A DNA stretch of 6,105 nt from CAZTDD01 sp964612675 (GCA_964612675.1 CAZTDD010000213.1:1-6105), one strand, 5' to 3'. Counted from the first letter of the stretch, positions 1 to 6,081 are shown. Translations and numbers: made by a program. Notes: generated by a model not told the origin, from the sequence alone.

Positions 1-105
1 AACAGGCTTTCTATTTCACGAATACCCCCCTCTTCTTTTCCGCAACAGGAACTAACTAACGATCTTCTTAAGGGTCAAATTGTTCGTCAACACCGAGGAC
101 GGTGA
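1..105 (+). pseudogene. Possible out-of-frame upstream part of the TPR-like gene
   Basis: Frame 1 is open from the left edge to TGA at 103-105. It ends in a segment that looks like ordinary protein (QQELTNDLLKGQIVRQ) and then HRGR. It overlaps the open part of the TPR-like frame (from 56). If the two are one gene, a single +1/-2 shift between about 56 and 105 would join them. If not, this is simply non-coding sequence upstream of a small gene. The call rests only on the look of the peptide and is tentative. Confidence 0.2.
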
Positions 106-355
106 CCTGGGTCAATTTCCAACCGGTGGCAGCAAATGTTGTTTGGAGTTGCCAGAACATCTGGTTTCGGCGTATCACCTCCAAACTTGTGCACTTGCTA
201 ATCTGGAGCGATTCGATGCCGCGGCTATTGCTTTTGAACATGCAATTGCTCTTTTGAAATCGATTATGGAACCAGGGGATTCAGAGAAAATCGTGAGACT
301 GGCAGAGATTGCGAATAATCAAGCGGCATTTTTATGGAAACAGGAGATTTACTAA
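80..355 (+). CDS. Small TPR-like protein, or frameshifted 3' end of a larger TPR gene
   Basis: The frame encodes about 91 residues from a TTG that has an AAGGG ribosome-binding-like motif at 70-74, five bases upstream. Residues about 28-75 read as an amphipathic helical pair in TPR style: LVSAYHLQTCALANLERFD, then an AAIAFEHAIALL helix, then a further helix containing AEIANNQAAFLW. TPRs are protein-interaction scaffolds, usually present in three or more copies, so one to one-and-a-half repeats is short. The first 25 residues (TEDGDLGQFPTGG) do not look like TPR. This frame has a stop at 53-55. The neighbouring frame from base 1 is open to a stop at 103-105 and reads plausible protein (FPQQELTNDLLKGQIVRQ). 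A frameshift near 80-105 in a longer gene entering from the left is therefore a real alternative. The gene runs convergently towards the giant minus-strand gene, with a gap of 50 bases. Function is unknown. Confidence 0.4.
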   Translation: MFVNTEDGDLGQFPTGGSKCCLELPEHLVSAYHLQTCALANLERFDAAAIAFEHAIALLKSIMEPGDSEKIVRLAEIANNQAAFLWKQEIY

Positions 356-405
356 GAATCTTTGGCCAAATGCGATACAAGCGTGGAGCTCTTCAGCCAC
401 TCTTC
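356..405. other. Gap between convergent gene ends
   Basis: This 50-base gap separates the TAA of the plus-strand TPR-like frame (353-355) from the TGA of the giant minus-strand gene (406-408). It contains a perfect 10-base palindrome, TTTGGCCAAA, at 361-370, and a weak imperfect inverted repeat (gtgg/ccac at 384-400). I see no GC-rich stem followed by a T-run on either strand, so a classical intrinsic terminator cannot be called. Confidence 0.5.
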
Positions 406-3400
406 TCACTCGTTATGCTGTTTCCAGGAATCGACTCCGGTATCTTTTTCTCCCTGCACGCCGATTGTGATAAACGATCGACGCCGGGTTTTCTTTTGTG
501 CGGTCTTCGTTTGTGCTGAGGGATTCTTGCCGGCCGCTGCTTCCTGAATCTCAACGACAATTTCCCTGATTACCGCCGTGTGCCCATAATTGTCGCGTGC
601 AAACAGGCTCACCTGGTACGCCCCTGGTTTCTGGAATGCTCCGCACATAGCACGATAAACTCCATCTCCCTTCCGGTCGTGCAAATCAATGCGTTCCAAA
701 TCCAGGGTCGGCGTACTAAAATATCCGTAATTTGCGGCCGAAAAAGTTGACGTGTCGTCCGGCGGCGTGATCGTGGCGAATACTTCGGCAATATCTTCGT
801 TTCCGTCGGGATCCTTTACACTCGCGAGAATCTCCGCTTCTCCCGGTTTGCTGAGAGTACGGTCGGCGGATACCGCGTCGATTATCGGGATAGAGTTCGA
901 AATGCCGAATCCCTCTCCACTATTGAAGGAGTAGCCAATCTGACGACCGGCGGCAAGGAGACTGCCTTCATTTTCTTCATTCGCTATGCCGTCACCGTCG
1001 TCATCCAGACACGGACTCTGACCATGGAATATCGGTGACAAATTCGCAACATCCTGTCGGACAGCAAGAAACGCACTGCGAAGATCCTGAGAAAGCGACA
1101 CCCTGTCCCACAAGAATTGGCTGAAAGAAACACGACCATCTTGGTCTGTGCGCGTTTTGTTTTCCGGGCTGCTGCTCGTGATAATGATCCGCCCCGGGCC
1201 GGCAAGGTTATCCACAAACGATCCGGAATGACAACATTCCAGGATGACCGTAACTGGTTTTTCTGCGGGCAAAGAATCGAGAAACAAAGCGAGTTGTTCG
1301 GATGTCAGGTCATGTTCCGGATCGATCGTTGGATCTTCTGTGCTTCCGACACAGCGGAAGATTTCGTCATCCGGTATGCCGTCACAGTCTGGATCCATCA
1401 GAGCGCCGTGGCCCACAAAATAAATCACCAACGGTTCCGTGGGCGGCCGGCTCGCAGCCCATTGACCGATCGCCCCGCCTACCGCCGCCACGGATGATTT
1501 TCCTCTTGCATCGTTTTCTCCGTCACCGTCCACGTCGAATTCTCCGGTTTGAGTCAGTAAATAAATATCGTCTTTCGAGAATCGCCGATCACGCAGAGTT
1601 TGATAAGTCAGCCCCGTAAGATAATCAACGGAAGGCCGAAATTGATCATCGGCACGAACCAGGCCGCCTCCGGCAACGATGATCGCTTTCCCAAAATTGT
1701 CGGGTGCGATACCGACGGGAATCCGCAATTCCTCGCTTTCGGAAGGAAGGAAATCGAGATTGCCTCGATAGACGGCCTGGATACGATAAACCCCACGTTC
1801 ATCCATCCTCATACTTTGCGAGGGATCGAACGCATCCTTAAACGGGACCGACAGGCCAAAAAAACCGGCCGGGGTCGTCACAATCCCGTCCAAGGTAACT
1901 GTCGTGCCCGATGGTTTCTTCACAATGAGATCAACCGTGGACATTTCCGGGTTCGGCAGGATTTGTCCCTGTATGGTGACACCGCTGTTTACTGGAATCG
2001 GACCGGTTGAAACGTCAATCCTCCTGTCAGTGGATAAAACCACGCGCGTTTTCCCGCGAAGGACGGTGAGTGTTTTGCTTTTTGAAGCCAGTCCTGTGGC
2101 ACCTCCAAAAGAAGTATTGAGCCTGTATTCTCCCGGCTCAGGCGGATGAAAAACAATCGAATAGTATCCAAATATATCCGTTGTTCCAGCAGCCACGGGG
2201 ACTCCGTCGGATACTAACTGAACGTCGATCCCCGACTCGGCCGGTTTTACTGTACCGAACACAATTGCATCTTCACCAAAAAAGATCTCCTGTGACGATA
2301 GGCTCATGCTGATTTGGCGCGAGAATAACAACGTCACAAAAATCACGAGCTTCTTTGTCGATCCGGTATTCGTGTCTGTCGCCGTAATGCGAACCGGTGG
2401 AATGCTCTCGGGCTCAACGTTTTTGCCTACATCCAAGATCAAATCAATGACCTTCTTTCCCCCGGGCTCCAGTTCATCGACAGTGATATACTCATCGCTG
2501 ATTTCGACAGTCATGCCTTCCGGCAATGTGGACTCAACGGCGAGGGTAACCGGTGAGGTAAAACCGCGTAAGCTTTGATAGAGAATCGAAGTGCGGGTTT
2601 GTCTTCCGGGAGTGACGGAAATACGAATCGTCTCATGAAGCACAGAATTCTCACCAAGCACAGAAATTGAAAAATCGGGGCCTTCAACGGCTTCAGGTTT
2701 GCTCGGAACAGGTTGAATGGTCTCGAGCCGGCTTTCGATGTTGTGCTCTGCGATGCCGGTGACTTTGTAATAAACGGGGACATGATTAATTAAGTCTGAA
2801 TCAAGGAAAAAATAACTGTTCGGTGGAATCGTTTCCGAATTAACTTGCCCATACGGACCGTCCGGCGCATAGGCTCGGTAAACGTTGTATCCCTTAACCG
2901 CTTCGTCCTGGGGAAACCACGTCAAACTCACAGATTCATCGCCTGGCTCAGCGCTTACCCCTTCCGGTGGCAGCGGTAACTCGACCGGGTTTTTCTCATC
3001 CGAAACAACCACTACCGCTCCTTCGGAAGCCAGAGTTCCGTACGCCAGGTGGGTGCGGGAATTTACCGCGATTCCCTCAACCGGTTTCCCTGGAGATACA
3101 ACGGCGGCCGTTTGCAGAAGATCGGGATCGATAACCGCAACCTGCTTTCCTCCCGATACAGCCACGTAAATAAGTCCTGAACCGCGATCCTGCGATAACT
3201 GACGCGGCCCGGCCCCAACGGGTAATTCGGCGATGAGCTCCGAGTATCTGGCATCGAGTACACTTACCGCCCCGGTTTCTTCCGAGATATCGGTGGATAC
3301 GTAAATCCGTCCGGCTTCCTCATCCATTAGCATGAAACCCGGCTTCCCGCTCAGCTCCACTGCGTCTTGAAGGTGACCGGTGTCCACCATTCCCACATAA

Positions 3401-5631
3401 TAACGAGATCCCTCCGTCGTGCTTATTGCATCAGGCGACGAAAAGAAAAGCGTGCGAAACGGAGGGTAAGCCGCCATCGAATCCATTAACCCCTCTTGCG
3501 CGCGAGCCCCCACCGAAGGAATATTCCCAACAAGCTCGACCTGTTCCAACGTTTCGGTCGAAATGGTCGAAATCGTCACATCATACTCATTCCCGACATA
3601 AAGCACCTGATTATCTGAATCAAGCTCCATCACCACAGGTTGGTGGCCTACCTCAATTATCTTCTCTCGCTGCCCGTCTATCGGATCAAACACTTCTACC
3701 GTTCCATTGATCACCTCACTATGCAGCGTGGGCCACGAAGCGACAAAAACACGCCGATCGACCGGATTCACCCGTAGGGCTGTCCCATTCCCGCGCAGAG
3801 GTGAAGACAGGATTCGCTCGGCTGCTGGAAGAGAAACAACATCAAGGTATCCAGGCTCTTCGGATCTCGATTCCGTACCGATATACAGCCGGCCAAGACT
3901 TTCATCGATTTCCAAATCCCTTGGTATCCCGGAGGTATCGATAAAGGATGAGACGGCGCCGGAGTTCCCATCAATCAGGGCGACACGGTCCGAGGACGAA
4001 CTTCCGACGGCAACAAGATTGCCTTCCTCCGAGACGACTGGGAGGTCCACGACCTCCCCCAGCGTTGTAAAATAATCCACGGTAAACGAATCGAGATTAA
4101 TTACCGCAATATTGTTTGAATCCGCCCCGGCGACAAAAGCACGCCGGTTCTTTTCGTCGATTTCAATCGTAGAGGGAAAACGGCCCACAGCAGGTTCCGC
4201 CACGACCTTCCCGTTCGTGTCAAAAATCACTACCGTTCCCTGTACCCGATTCGGTACGAGTACATTGTGAGTTTTGGAATCGATCGCCGGTGCAGGCTGA
4301 AGTTCTTTGATGGATGACAAACGAACAACCCCGTCCAATTCCACCGTTGCTATTCTCTCCAATCTTGAAGCCGACAACACCTGTATACTCACGCCGTAGG
4401 GCTTGTCGACCTTTTCGCCGGCTATGATTGATGTGGGAAAAAGACGCGTTCCGGCCACATACAGGCGGTCAACATCGGGGTCAATCGCCACCGCCCGCGT
4501 ATCCAAACCGTCGGTTCGGAAATCTTTGATAGGCAGCCAGTGGGAATGTTCCAAATCAAAAGTGAGCAATTTCCGGCCGCTGATTGTGGTGATGTGTGCG
4601 AGTTGCCGAGTATGATCCACCGCAATACTGTATGGTTCATCGTCCAGACCGGCGTCAAAGCTGTCCGTCTCTCCTGAGAGTACGTTGTGGACGAATAGAG
4701 AGCCTTGAGCTTGGGTTCCCCCAGTTCCTGCAACCAATAAATACGGATCGCAAAATGTCATGCAGGGCAAGGGTATTTCCTTCCACCGATCAAGCCCGCC
4801 GACACGAATAAGACCGCGCAAATCGATTGTGTCTACGTGTGTATCATTCTGTGTGTCGAATATATGGACCGCCTGCTTACTGGAATCGGCGACGAAAAGT
4901 CGGTCGTATGCCTCGGCCAATTCCACATCAAACCAGCCCGGGATCGCAGGAGAATCGCTGTGCGTGAGAGTTGTGAGGACGGTATTTGTCTCGGTGTCGA
5001 TTACGGTAACAGTGCCGCCGCCCGTAGTGCCGTCACTTTCGTTCAGGACATAGAGTTTATTCCGTCCCCTGTGCAGAGCCATCGGTCCGGGCCACGGATC
5101 GTCGATCGCAATCACGGAAATAACAGCCAAAGTACAACAATCGACGACTGATATGGTCCCGCTTATTCGGGAGGACACATACAATCGTCTCGTCAGATCG
5201 TTGTAGACCATGTATGAGGGGAGGATAGCGTTACCGGGTTTGGGCCCGAGTCGAATAACGGTATCCATGTGAAGCCTGTTTGTATCCGGTGCCGGCGCTA
5301 TAAGAGGCGTGGGCGTGGGAGTTGTCGACGGCCTTGGTGCTGAATACGGTGAGGATAAACAGAAAAGACAAGACAATATAGCGATCAGAATAGCAATAAA
5401 CCTAAATGCGGCAGTAGAAGCCGGAGCGCGGTTCTTGAGCTTTCGCCGTCCCGAGCTTGTCGAGGGGTCGGTAGGCCGCACGGGCATTGGTGATCGGCCC
5501 TTCGATCCTTCGACAAGCGATGTCTTGAGCTCGTCGAAAGGCTCAGGGCACCGCAGGCTCGGGAATCGATCACCAGTCGGGTTACAGGGAAGGATGATCG
5601 CTAGTAGTCTTGAAACATGAATGGTTCGCAT
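406..5631 (-). CDS. Giant exported YVTN-propeller / FnIII / Ig-like / caspase-like (C13-type) peptidase
   Basis: This is an intact frame of about 1,741 residues; numbering below counts from an in-frame TTG at 5649 (1,747 residues). Domains in order: mobile-repeat-derived segment 24-70; hydrophobic export signal 81-100; Pro/Thr linker 104-121; YVTN-type propeller 125-890; FnIII 893-980; Ig-like modules 992-1312; caspase-fold peptidase 1318-1547 with His1414 and Cys1473; C-terminal beta-sandwich 1586-1702; basic tail to 1747. The likely role is a secreted or surface-anchored cysteine peptidase with a large adhesive or ligand-sensing region; the substrate is unknown. I prefer the ATG at 5629-5631 (residue 7) because AAGGCGG lies about nine bases upstream, whereas the TTG at 5649 has no visible Shine-Dalgarno. 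The ATG at 5485-5487 (residue 55), inside the repeat and preceded by GAAGGG, is a serious alternative. The gene is monocistronic within the window, convergent with its left neighbour, and has no disabling mutation. Confidence 0.93.
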   Translation of the reverse strand: MRTIHVSRLLAIILPCNPTGDRFPSLRCPEPFDELKTSLVEGSKGRSPMPVRPTDPSTSSGRRKLKNRAPASTAAFRFIAILIAILSCLFCLSSPYSAPRPSTTPTPTPLIAPAPDTNRLHMDTVIRLGPKPGNAILPSYMVYNDLTRRLYVSSRISGTISVVDCCTLAVISVIAIDDPWPGPMALHRGRNKLYVLNESDGTTGGGTVTVIDTETNTVLTTLTHSDSPAIPGWFDVELAEAYDRLFVADSSKQAVHIFDTQNDTHVDTIDLRGLIRVGGLDRWKEIPLPCMTFCDPYLLVAGTGGTQAQGSLFVHNVLSGETDSFDAGLDDEPYSIAVDHTRQLAHITTISGRKLLTFDLEHSHWLPIKDFRTDGLDTRAVAIDPDVDRLYVAGTRLFPTSIIAGEKVDKPYGVSIQVLSASRLERIATVELDGVVRLSSIKELQPAPAIDSKTHNVLVPNRVQGTVVIFDTNGKVVAEPAVGRFPSTIEIDEKNRRAFVAGADSNNIAVINLDSFTVDYFTTLGEVVDLPVVSEEGNLVAVGSSSSDRVALIDGNSGAVSSFIDTSGIPRDLEIDESLGRLYIGTESRSEEPGYLDVVSLPAAERILSSPLRGNGTALRVNPVDRRVFVASWPTLHSEVINGTVEVFDPIDGQREKIIEVGHQPVVMELDSDNQVLYVGNEYDVTISTISTETLEQVELVGNIPSVGARAQEGLMDSMAAYPPFRTLFFSSPDAISTTEGSRYYVGMVDTGHLQDAVELSGKPGFMLMDEEAGRIYVSTDISEETGAVSVLDARYSELIAELPVGAGPRQLSQDRGSGLIYVAVSGGKQVAVIDPDLLQTAAVVSPGKPVEGIAVNSRTHLAYGTLASEGAVVVVSDEKNPVELPLPPEGVSAEPGDESVSLTWFPQDEAVKGYNVYRAYAPDGPYGQVNSETIPPNSYFFLDSDLINHVPVYYKVTGIAEHNIESRLETIQPVPSKPEAVEGPDFSISVLGENSVLHETIRISVTPGRQTRTSILYQSLRGFTSPVTLAVESTLPEGMTVEISDEYITVDELEPGGKKVIDLILDVGKNVEPESIPPVRITATDTNTGSTKKLVIFVTLLFSRQISMSLSSQEIFFGEDAIVFGTVKPAESGIDVQLVSDGVPVAAGTTDIFGYYSIVFHPPEPGEYRLNTSFGGATGLASKSKTLTVLRGKTRVVLSTDRRIDVSTGPIPVNSGVTIQGQILPNPEMSTVDLIVKKPSGTTVTLDGIVTTPAGFFGLSVPFKDAFDPSQSMRMDERGVYRIQAVYRGNLDFLPSESEELRIPVGIAPDNFGKAIIVAGGGLVRADDQFRPSVDYLTGLTYQTLRDRRFSKDDIYLLTQTGEFDVDGDGENDARGKSSVAAVGGAIGQWAASRPPTEPLVIYFVGHGALMDPDCDGIPDDEIFRCVGSTEDPTIDPEHDLTSEQLALFLDSLPAEKPVTVILECCHSGSFVDNLAGPGRIIITSSSPENKTRTDQDGRVSFSQFLWDRVSLSQDLRSAFLAVRQDVANLSPIFHGQSPCLDDDGDGIANEENEGSLLAAGRQIGYSFNSGEGFGISNSIPIIDAVSADRTLSKPGEAEILASVKDPDGNEDIAEVFATITPPDDTSTFSAANYGYFSTPTLDLERIDLHDRKGDGVYRAMCGAFQKPGAYQVSLFARDNYGHTAVIREIVVEIQEAAAGKNPSAQTKTAQKKTRRRSFITIGVQGEKDTGVDSWKQHNE
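544..894 (-). other. C-terminal beta-sandwich domain after the peptidase
   Basis: Residues 1586-1702 look like a cadherin/Ig-like fold: an opening IPIIDAVSADRTLSKPGEAE strand, a D-P-D-G-N-E-D-I loop (1613-1620), VFATITPP, and late strands GVYRAMCGAF and GAYQVSLFARDNYGHTA. In secreted bacterial C13-like proteins a similar domain commonly follows the peptidase. It may be a structural cap or a surface-targeting module; I do not recognise a defined sorting signal. It is followed by a Lys/Arg-rich tail (KKTRRR, 1719-1724). Confidence 0.55.
1009..1698 (-). other. Caspase-fold cysteine peptidase domain (C13/C14-like, clan CD)
   Basis: Residues 1318-1547. The domain opens with the hydrophobic strand KAIIVAGGG. 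It has the catalytic His in IYFVGHGALMD (His1414, codon 1408-1410) and the catalytic Cys in VTVILECCHSGSF (Cys1473, codon 1231-1233), followed by the RIIITSSSPENK strand expected after the Cys loop. The ExC-x-SGS arrangement matches legumain-like C13 bacterial homologues, and CCHSG also matches metacaspases. Three acidic loops (DVDGDGEND 1372-1380, DPDCDGIPDDE 1419-1429, DDDGDG 1549-1554) resemble calcium-binding DxDxDG loops. These enzymes cleave peptide bonds after specific P1 residues. The P1 preference here cannot be read from the sequence. Both dyad residues are present, so activity is expected. Confidence 0.9.
1714..2676 (-). other. Tandem Ig-like beta-sandwich modules
   Basis: Residues 992-1312 hold about three beta-rich modules. 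Module 1 (about 992-1108) begins DFSISVLGENSVL and resembles the bacterial extracellular domains that describe 'gliding' beta strands with PxTLxVES-TLPEGM patterns. Module 2 (about 1113-1197) has G-x-V-x-P-x-x-x-G-I-x-V-x-L and GYYSIVFHPPEPGEYRL, typical of Ig-like/CarboxypepD_reg-type repeats. Module 3 (about 1200-1312) has the same plan (VTIQGQILPNP, GVYRIQAVYRGN). They separate the propeller from the peptidase. The exact family assignment of each is uncertain. Confidence 0.65.
2710..2973 (-). other. Fibronectin type III domain
   Basis: Residues 893-980 show the FnIII hallmarks: an opening PPEGVSAEPGDESVSLTW strand with the core Trp at 911, the central YNVYRA motif (921-926), a G-P-Y/F strand (931-933), and the late YYKVTGI strand (960-966) where the conserved Tyr sits. 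It directly follows the last propeller blade and leads to the Ig-like modules, so it probably acts as a spacer or a carbohydrate/protein contact domain. Confidence 0.85.
2980..5277 (-). other. Long YVTN/WD-like beta-propeller region (about 16 blade motifs)
   Basis: Residues about 125-890 repeat a pattern of hydrophobic-Y/F-V followed 10-25 residues later by a V-x-V-hydrophobic-D strand, at an average spacing of about 47 residues. Examples are LYVSS...GTISVVD (156-170), LYVLN...GTVTVIDTETNTV (199-224), LFVADSSKQAVHIFDT (251-266), LVPNRVQGTVVIFDT (464-478), FVAGADSNNIAVINLD (505-520), IYVST...GAVSVLDA (782-800) and IYVAVSGGKQVAVIDP (827-842). I count sixteen such pairs, enough for two 7-8 bladed propellers in tandem. 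The YVTN family is found mainly in secreted and surface proteins and usually acts in binding rather than catalysis. The ligand is unknown. Confidence 0.85.
5287..5340 (-). other. Pro/Thr-rich linker after the export signal
   Basis: Residues 104-121 are almost entirely Pro, Thr, Ser and Ala (PRPSTTPTPTPLIAPAP). Such tracts are typical flexible spacers between a membrane anchor or signal and the first folded extracellular domain. This supports placing the propeller outside the cytoplasm. Confidence 0.7.
5350..5409 (-). other. Export signal / membrane anchor segment of the giant protein
   Basis: Residues 81-100 form a continuous hydrophobic helix (AFRFIAILIAILSCLFCLSS) preceded by a basic cluster (RRKLKNR, 68-74) and followed by small residues and a Pro/Thr stretch. 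This is the n-region, h-region and c-region order of a Sec signal peptide. Cys94 follows I-L-S, a poor but possible lipobox; cleavage after a small residue near 100-103, or retention as a signal anchor, are alternatives. If translation starts at residue 7 the n-region would be about 74 residues, unusually long. From residue 55 it would be about 26. Confidence 0.75.
5450..5580. repeat. REP-like palindromic element translated in frame at the N-terminus
   Basis: The core GAGCTTGTCGA occurs at 5453-5463, again as GAGCTCGTCGA at 5527-5537, and inverted as TCGACAAGC at 5510-5518. Further inverted pairs are TGGTGATCG (5488-5496) with CGATCACCA (5567-5575), and CCCGAGC (5450-5456) with GCTCGGG (5557-5563), so several alternative hairpins are possible. 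Palindromes with this core are dispersed in many environmental bacterial genomes and give peptide signatures such as PSTSSG and LVEG when translated. Both signatures appear here, in the giant protein's residues 24-70. The element keeps the reading frame open throughout. Confidence 0.75.
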
Positions 5632-5649
5632 GCGCGGCGCCGCCTTCAA

Positions 5650-5754
5650 CTGCCGAATCCAGGGATAAAACGATTGCTTGCGGTACGAGTACTCATAAGA
5701 CGTAACCTTATTCTAAATGTGGCAGTAACAAGCGAGTAGAGTCGGCACCGGAAA
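5650..5754. promoter_or_regulatory. Leader region upstream of the giant gene; no confident promoter
   Basis: These 105 bases separate the 5' end of the giant gene from the tandem repeats. On the minus strand a TAGAAT hexamer (5709-5714) fits a -10 box in five of six positions, but no acceptable -35 hexamer lies 16-18 bases upstream. The promoter is probably here or in the 5' part of the frame, but I cannot fix it. Confidence 0.25.
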
Positions 5755-5905
5755 CCCCTCTCTACCACCGCCTCTTGCCCCCTCTCCCACCGGGAGAGGG
5801 CTGGGGTGAGGGCCTTACATCCCACCAACACCCCCTCTCTACCACCGCCTCTTACCCCCTCTCCCACCGGGAGAGGGGGGTGAGGGCCTTACATCCCACC
5901 AACAC
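5755..5905. repeat. Two tandem copies of a hairpin repeat (77 and 74 bp)
   Basis: Copy 1 spans 5755-5831 and copy 2 spans 5832-5905. They are nearly identical, differing by G/A after CTCTT and by a 3-base deletion after the stem. Each contains a perfect inverted repeat with a 3-base ACC loop: 9 bp in copy 1 (5780-5788 with 5792-5800) and 11 bp in copy 2 (5855-5865 with 5869-5879). Each then has GGTGAGGGCCTTACAT and CCCACCAACACC. This CCCTCTCCC/GGGAGAGGG family is widely dispersed between genes in environmental bacteria and is probably not protein coding. It may affect the 5' mRNA or transcription read-through into the giant gene. Confidence 0.85.
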
Positions 5906-5988
5906 CCCCTTCTCTCCCTCCGTCGCATTGATTCCCTTTCCCCACTACGAAATTCACCCTTCCGTCTCGCAAATCTCCGCCTCTGTCT

Positions 5989-6010
5989 GGGAGAGGGACG
6001 CGGTGAGCAT
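5989..6010. repeat. Degenerate third copy of the hairpin repeat
   Basis: GGGAGAGGG followed by ACGCGGTGAGCAT matches the right half of the tandem units (GGGAGAGGG, then CTGGGGTGAGGG) but lacks the left arm of the stem. The preceding CT-rich stretch (about 5906-5988) may be the decayed remainder. It suggests a repeat cluster that once held at least three units. Confidence 0.45.
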
Positions 6011-6061
6011 AACACCGAATAATGATTCATAAATAACTCCAAAATCCGTTCTACCCCTTTG

Positions 6062-6081
6062 AAGGGGGGCCAGCCCCCCTT
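6062..6081. repeat. G-run/C-run hairpin near the right edge
   Basis: AAGGGGGG (6062-6069), a CCAG loop, then CCCCCCTT (6074-6081) form a perfect 8-bp stem, flanked by CCCC TTTG on the left and TTAAACCCCCC on the right. It looks like another dispersed intergenic repeat type. Neither strand shows a T-run straight after the stem, so an intrinsic terminator is not supported. Confidence 0.6.

Noticed and set aside
1117..2149. Several plus-strand open frames of 80-136 residues opposite the giant gene
   Set aside because: They overlap strongly conserved-looking coding sequence on the minus strand, including the peptidase motifs, and their translations look like antisense shadows.
406..5631. Anti-phage defence role (caspase-like effector, gasdermin- or CRISPR-linked)
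   Set aside because: The protein carries an export signal and extracellular-type domains, and no gasdermin, nuclease, STAND or CRISPR gene is in the window.
5700..5740. Sigma-70 promoter on the minus strand
   Set aside because: TAGAAT resembles a -10 box, but no -35 hexamer occurs at a proper spacing; TTGTTA is only ten bases away.
5646..5867. Minus-strand open frame of 73 residues just upstream of the giant gene
   Set aside because: Its first half is repeat-derived low-complexity Gly/Arg sequence, and it has no Shine-Dalgarno or recognisable fold.
5755..6010. Possible CRISPR array
   Set aside because: There are only two full tandem units with no unique spacers between them, and each unit is itself a hairpin repeat.
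5775..6032. Plus-strand open frame of 85 residues over the repeats
   Set aside because: It is the translation of the tandem hairpin repeats (Pro/Gly/Arg-rich, duplicated peptide) and has no protein-like features.
6062..6081. Intrinsic terminator
   Set aside because: The stem is strong but no T-run follows on either strand.
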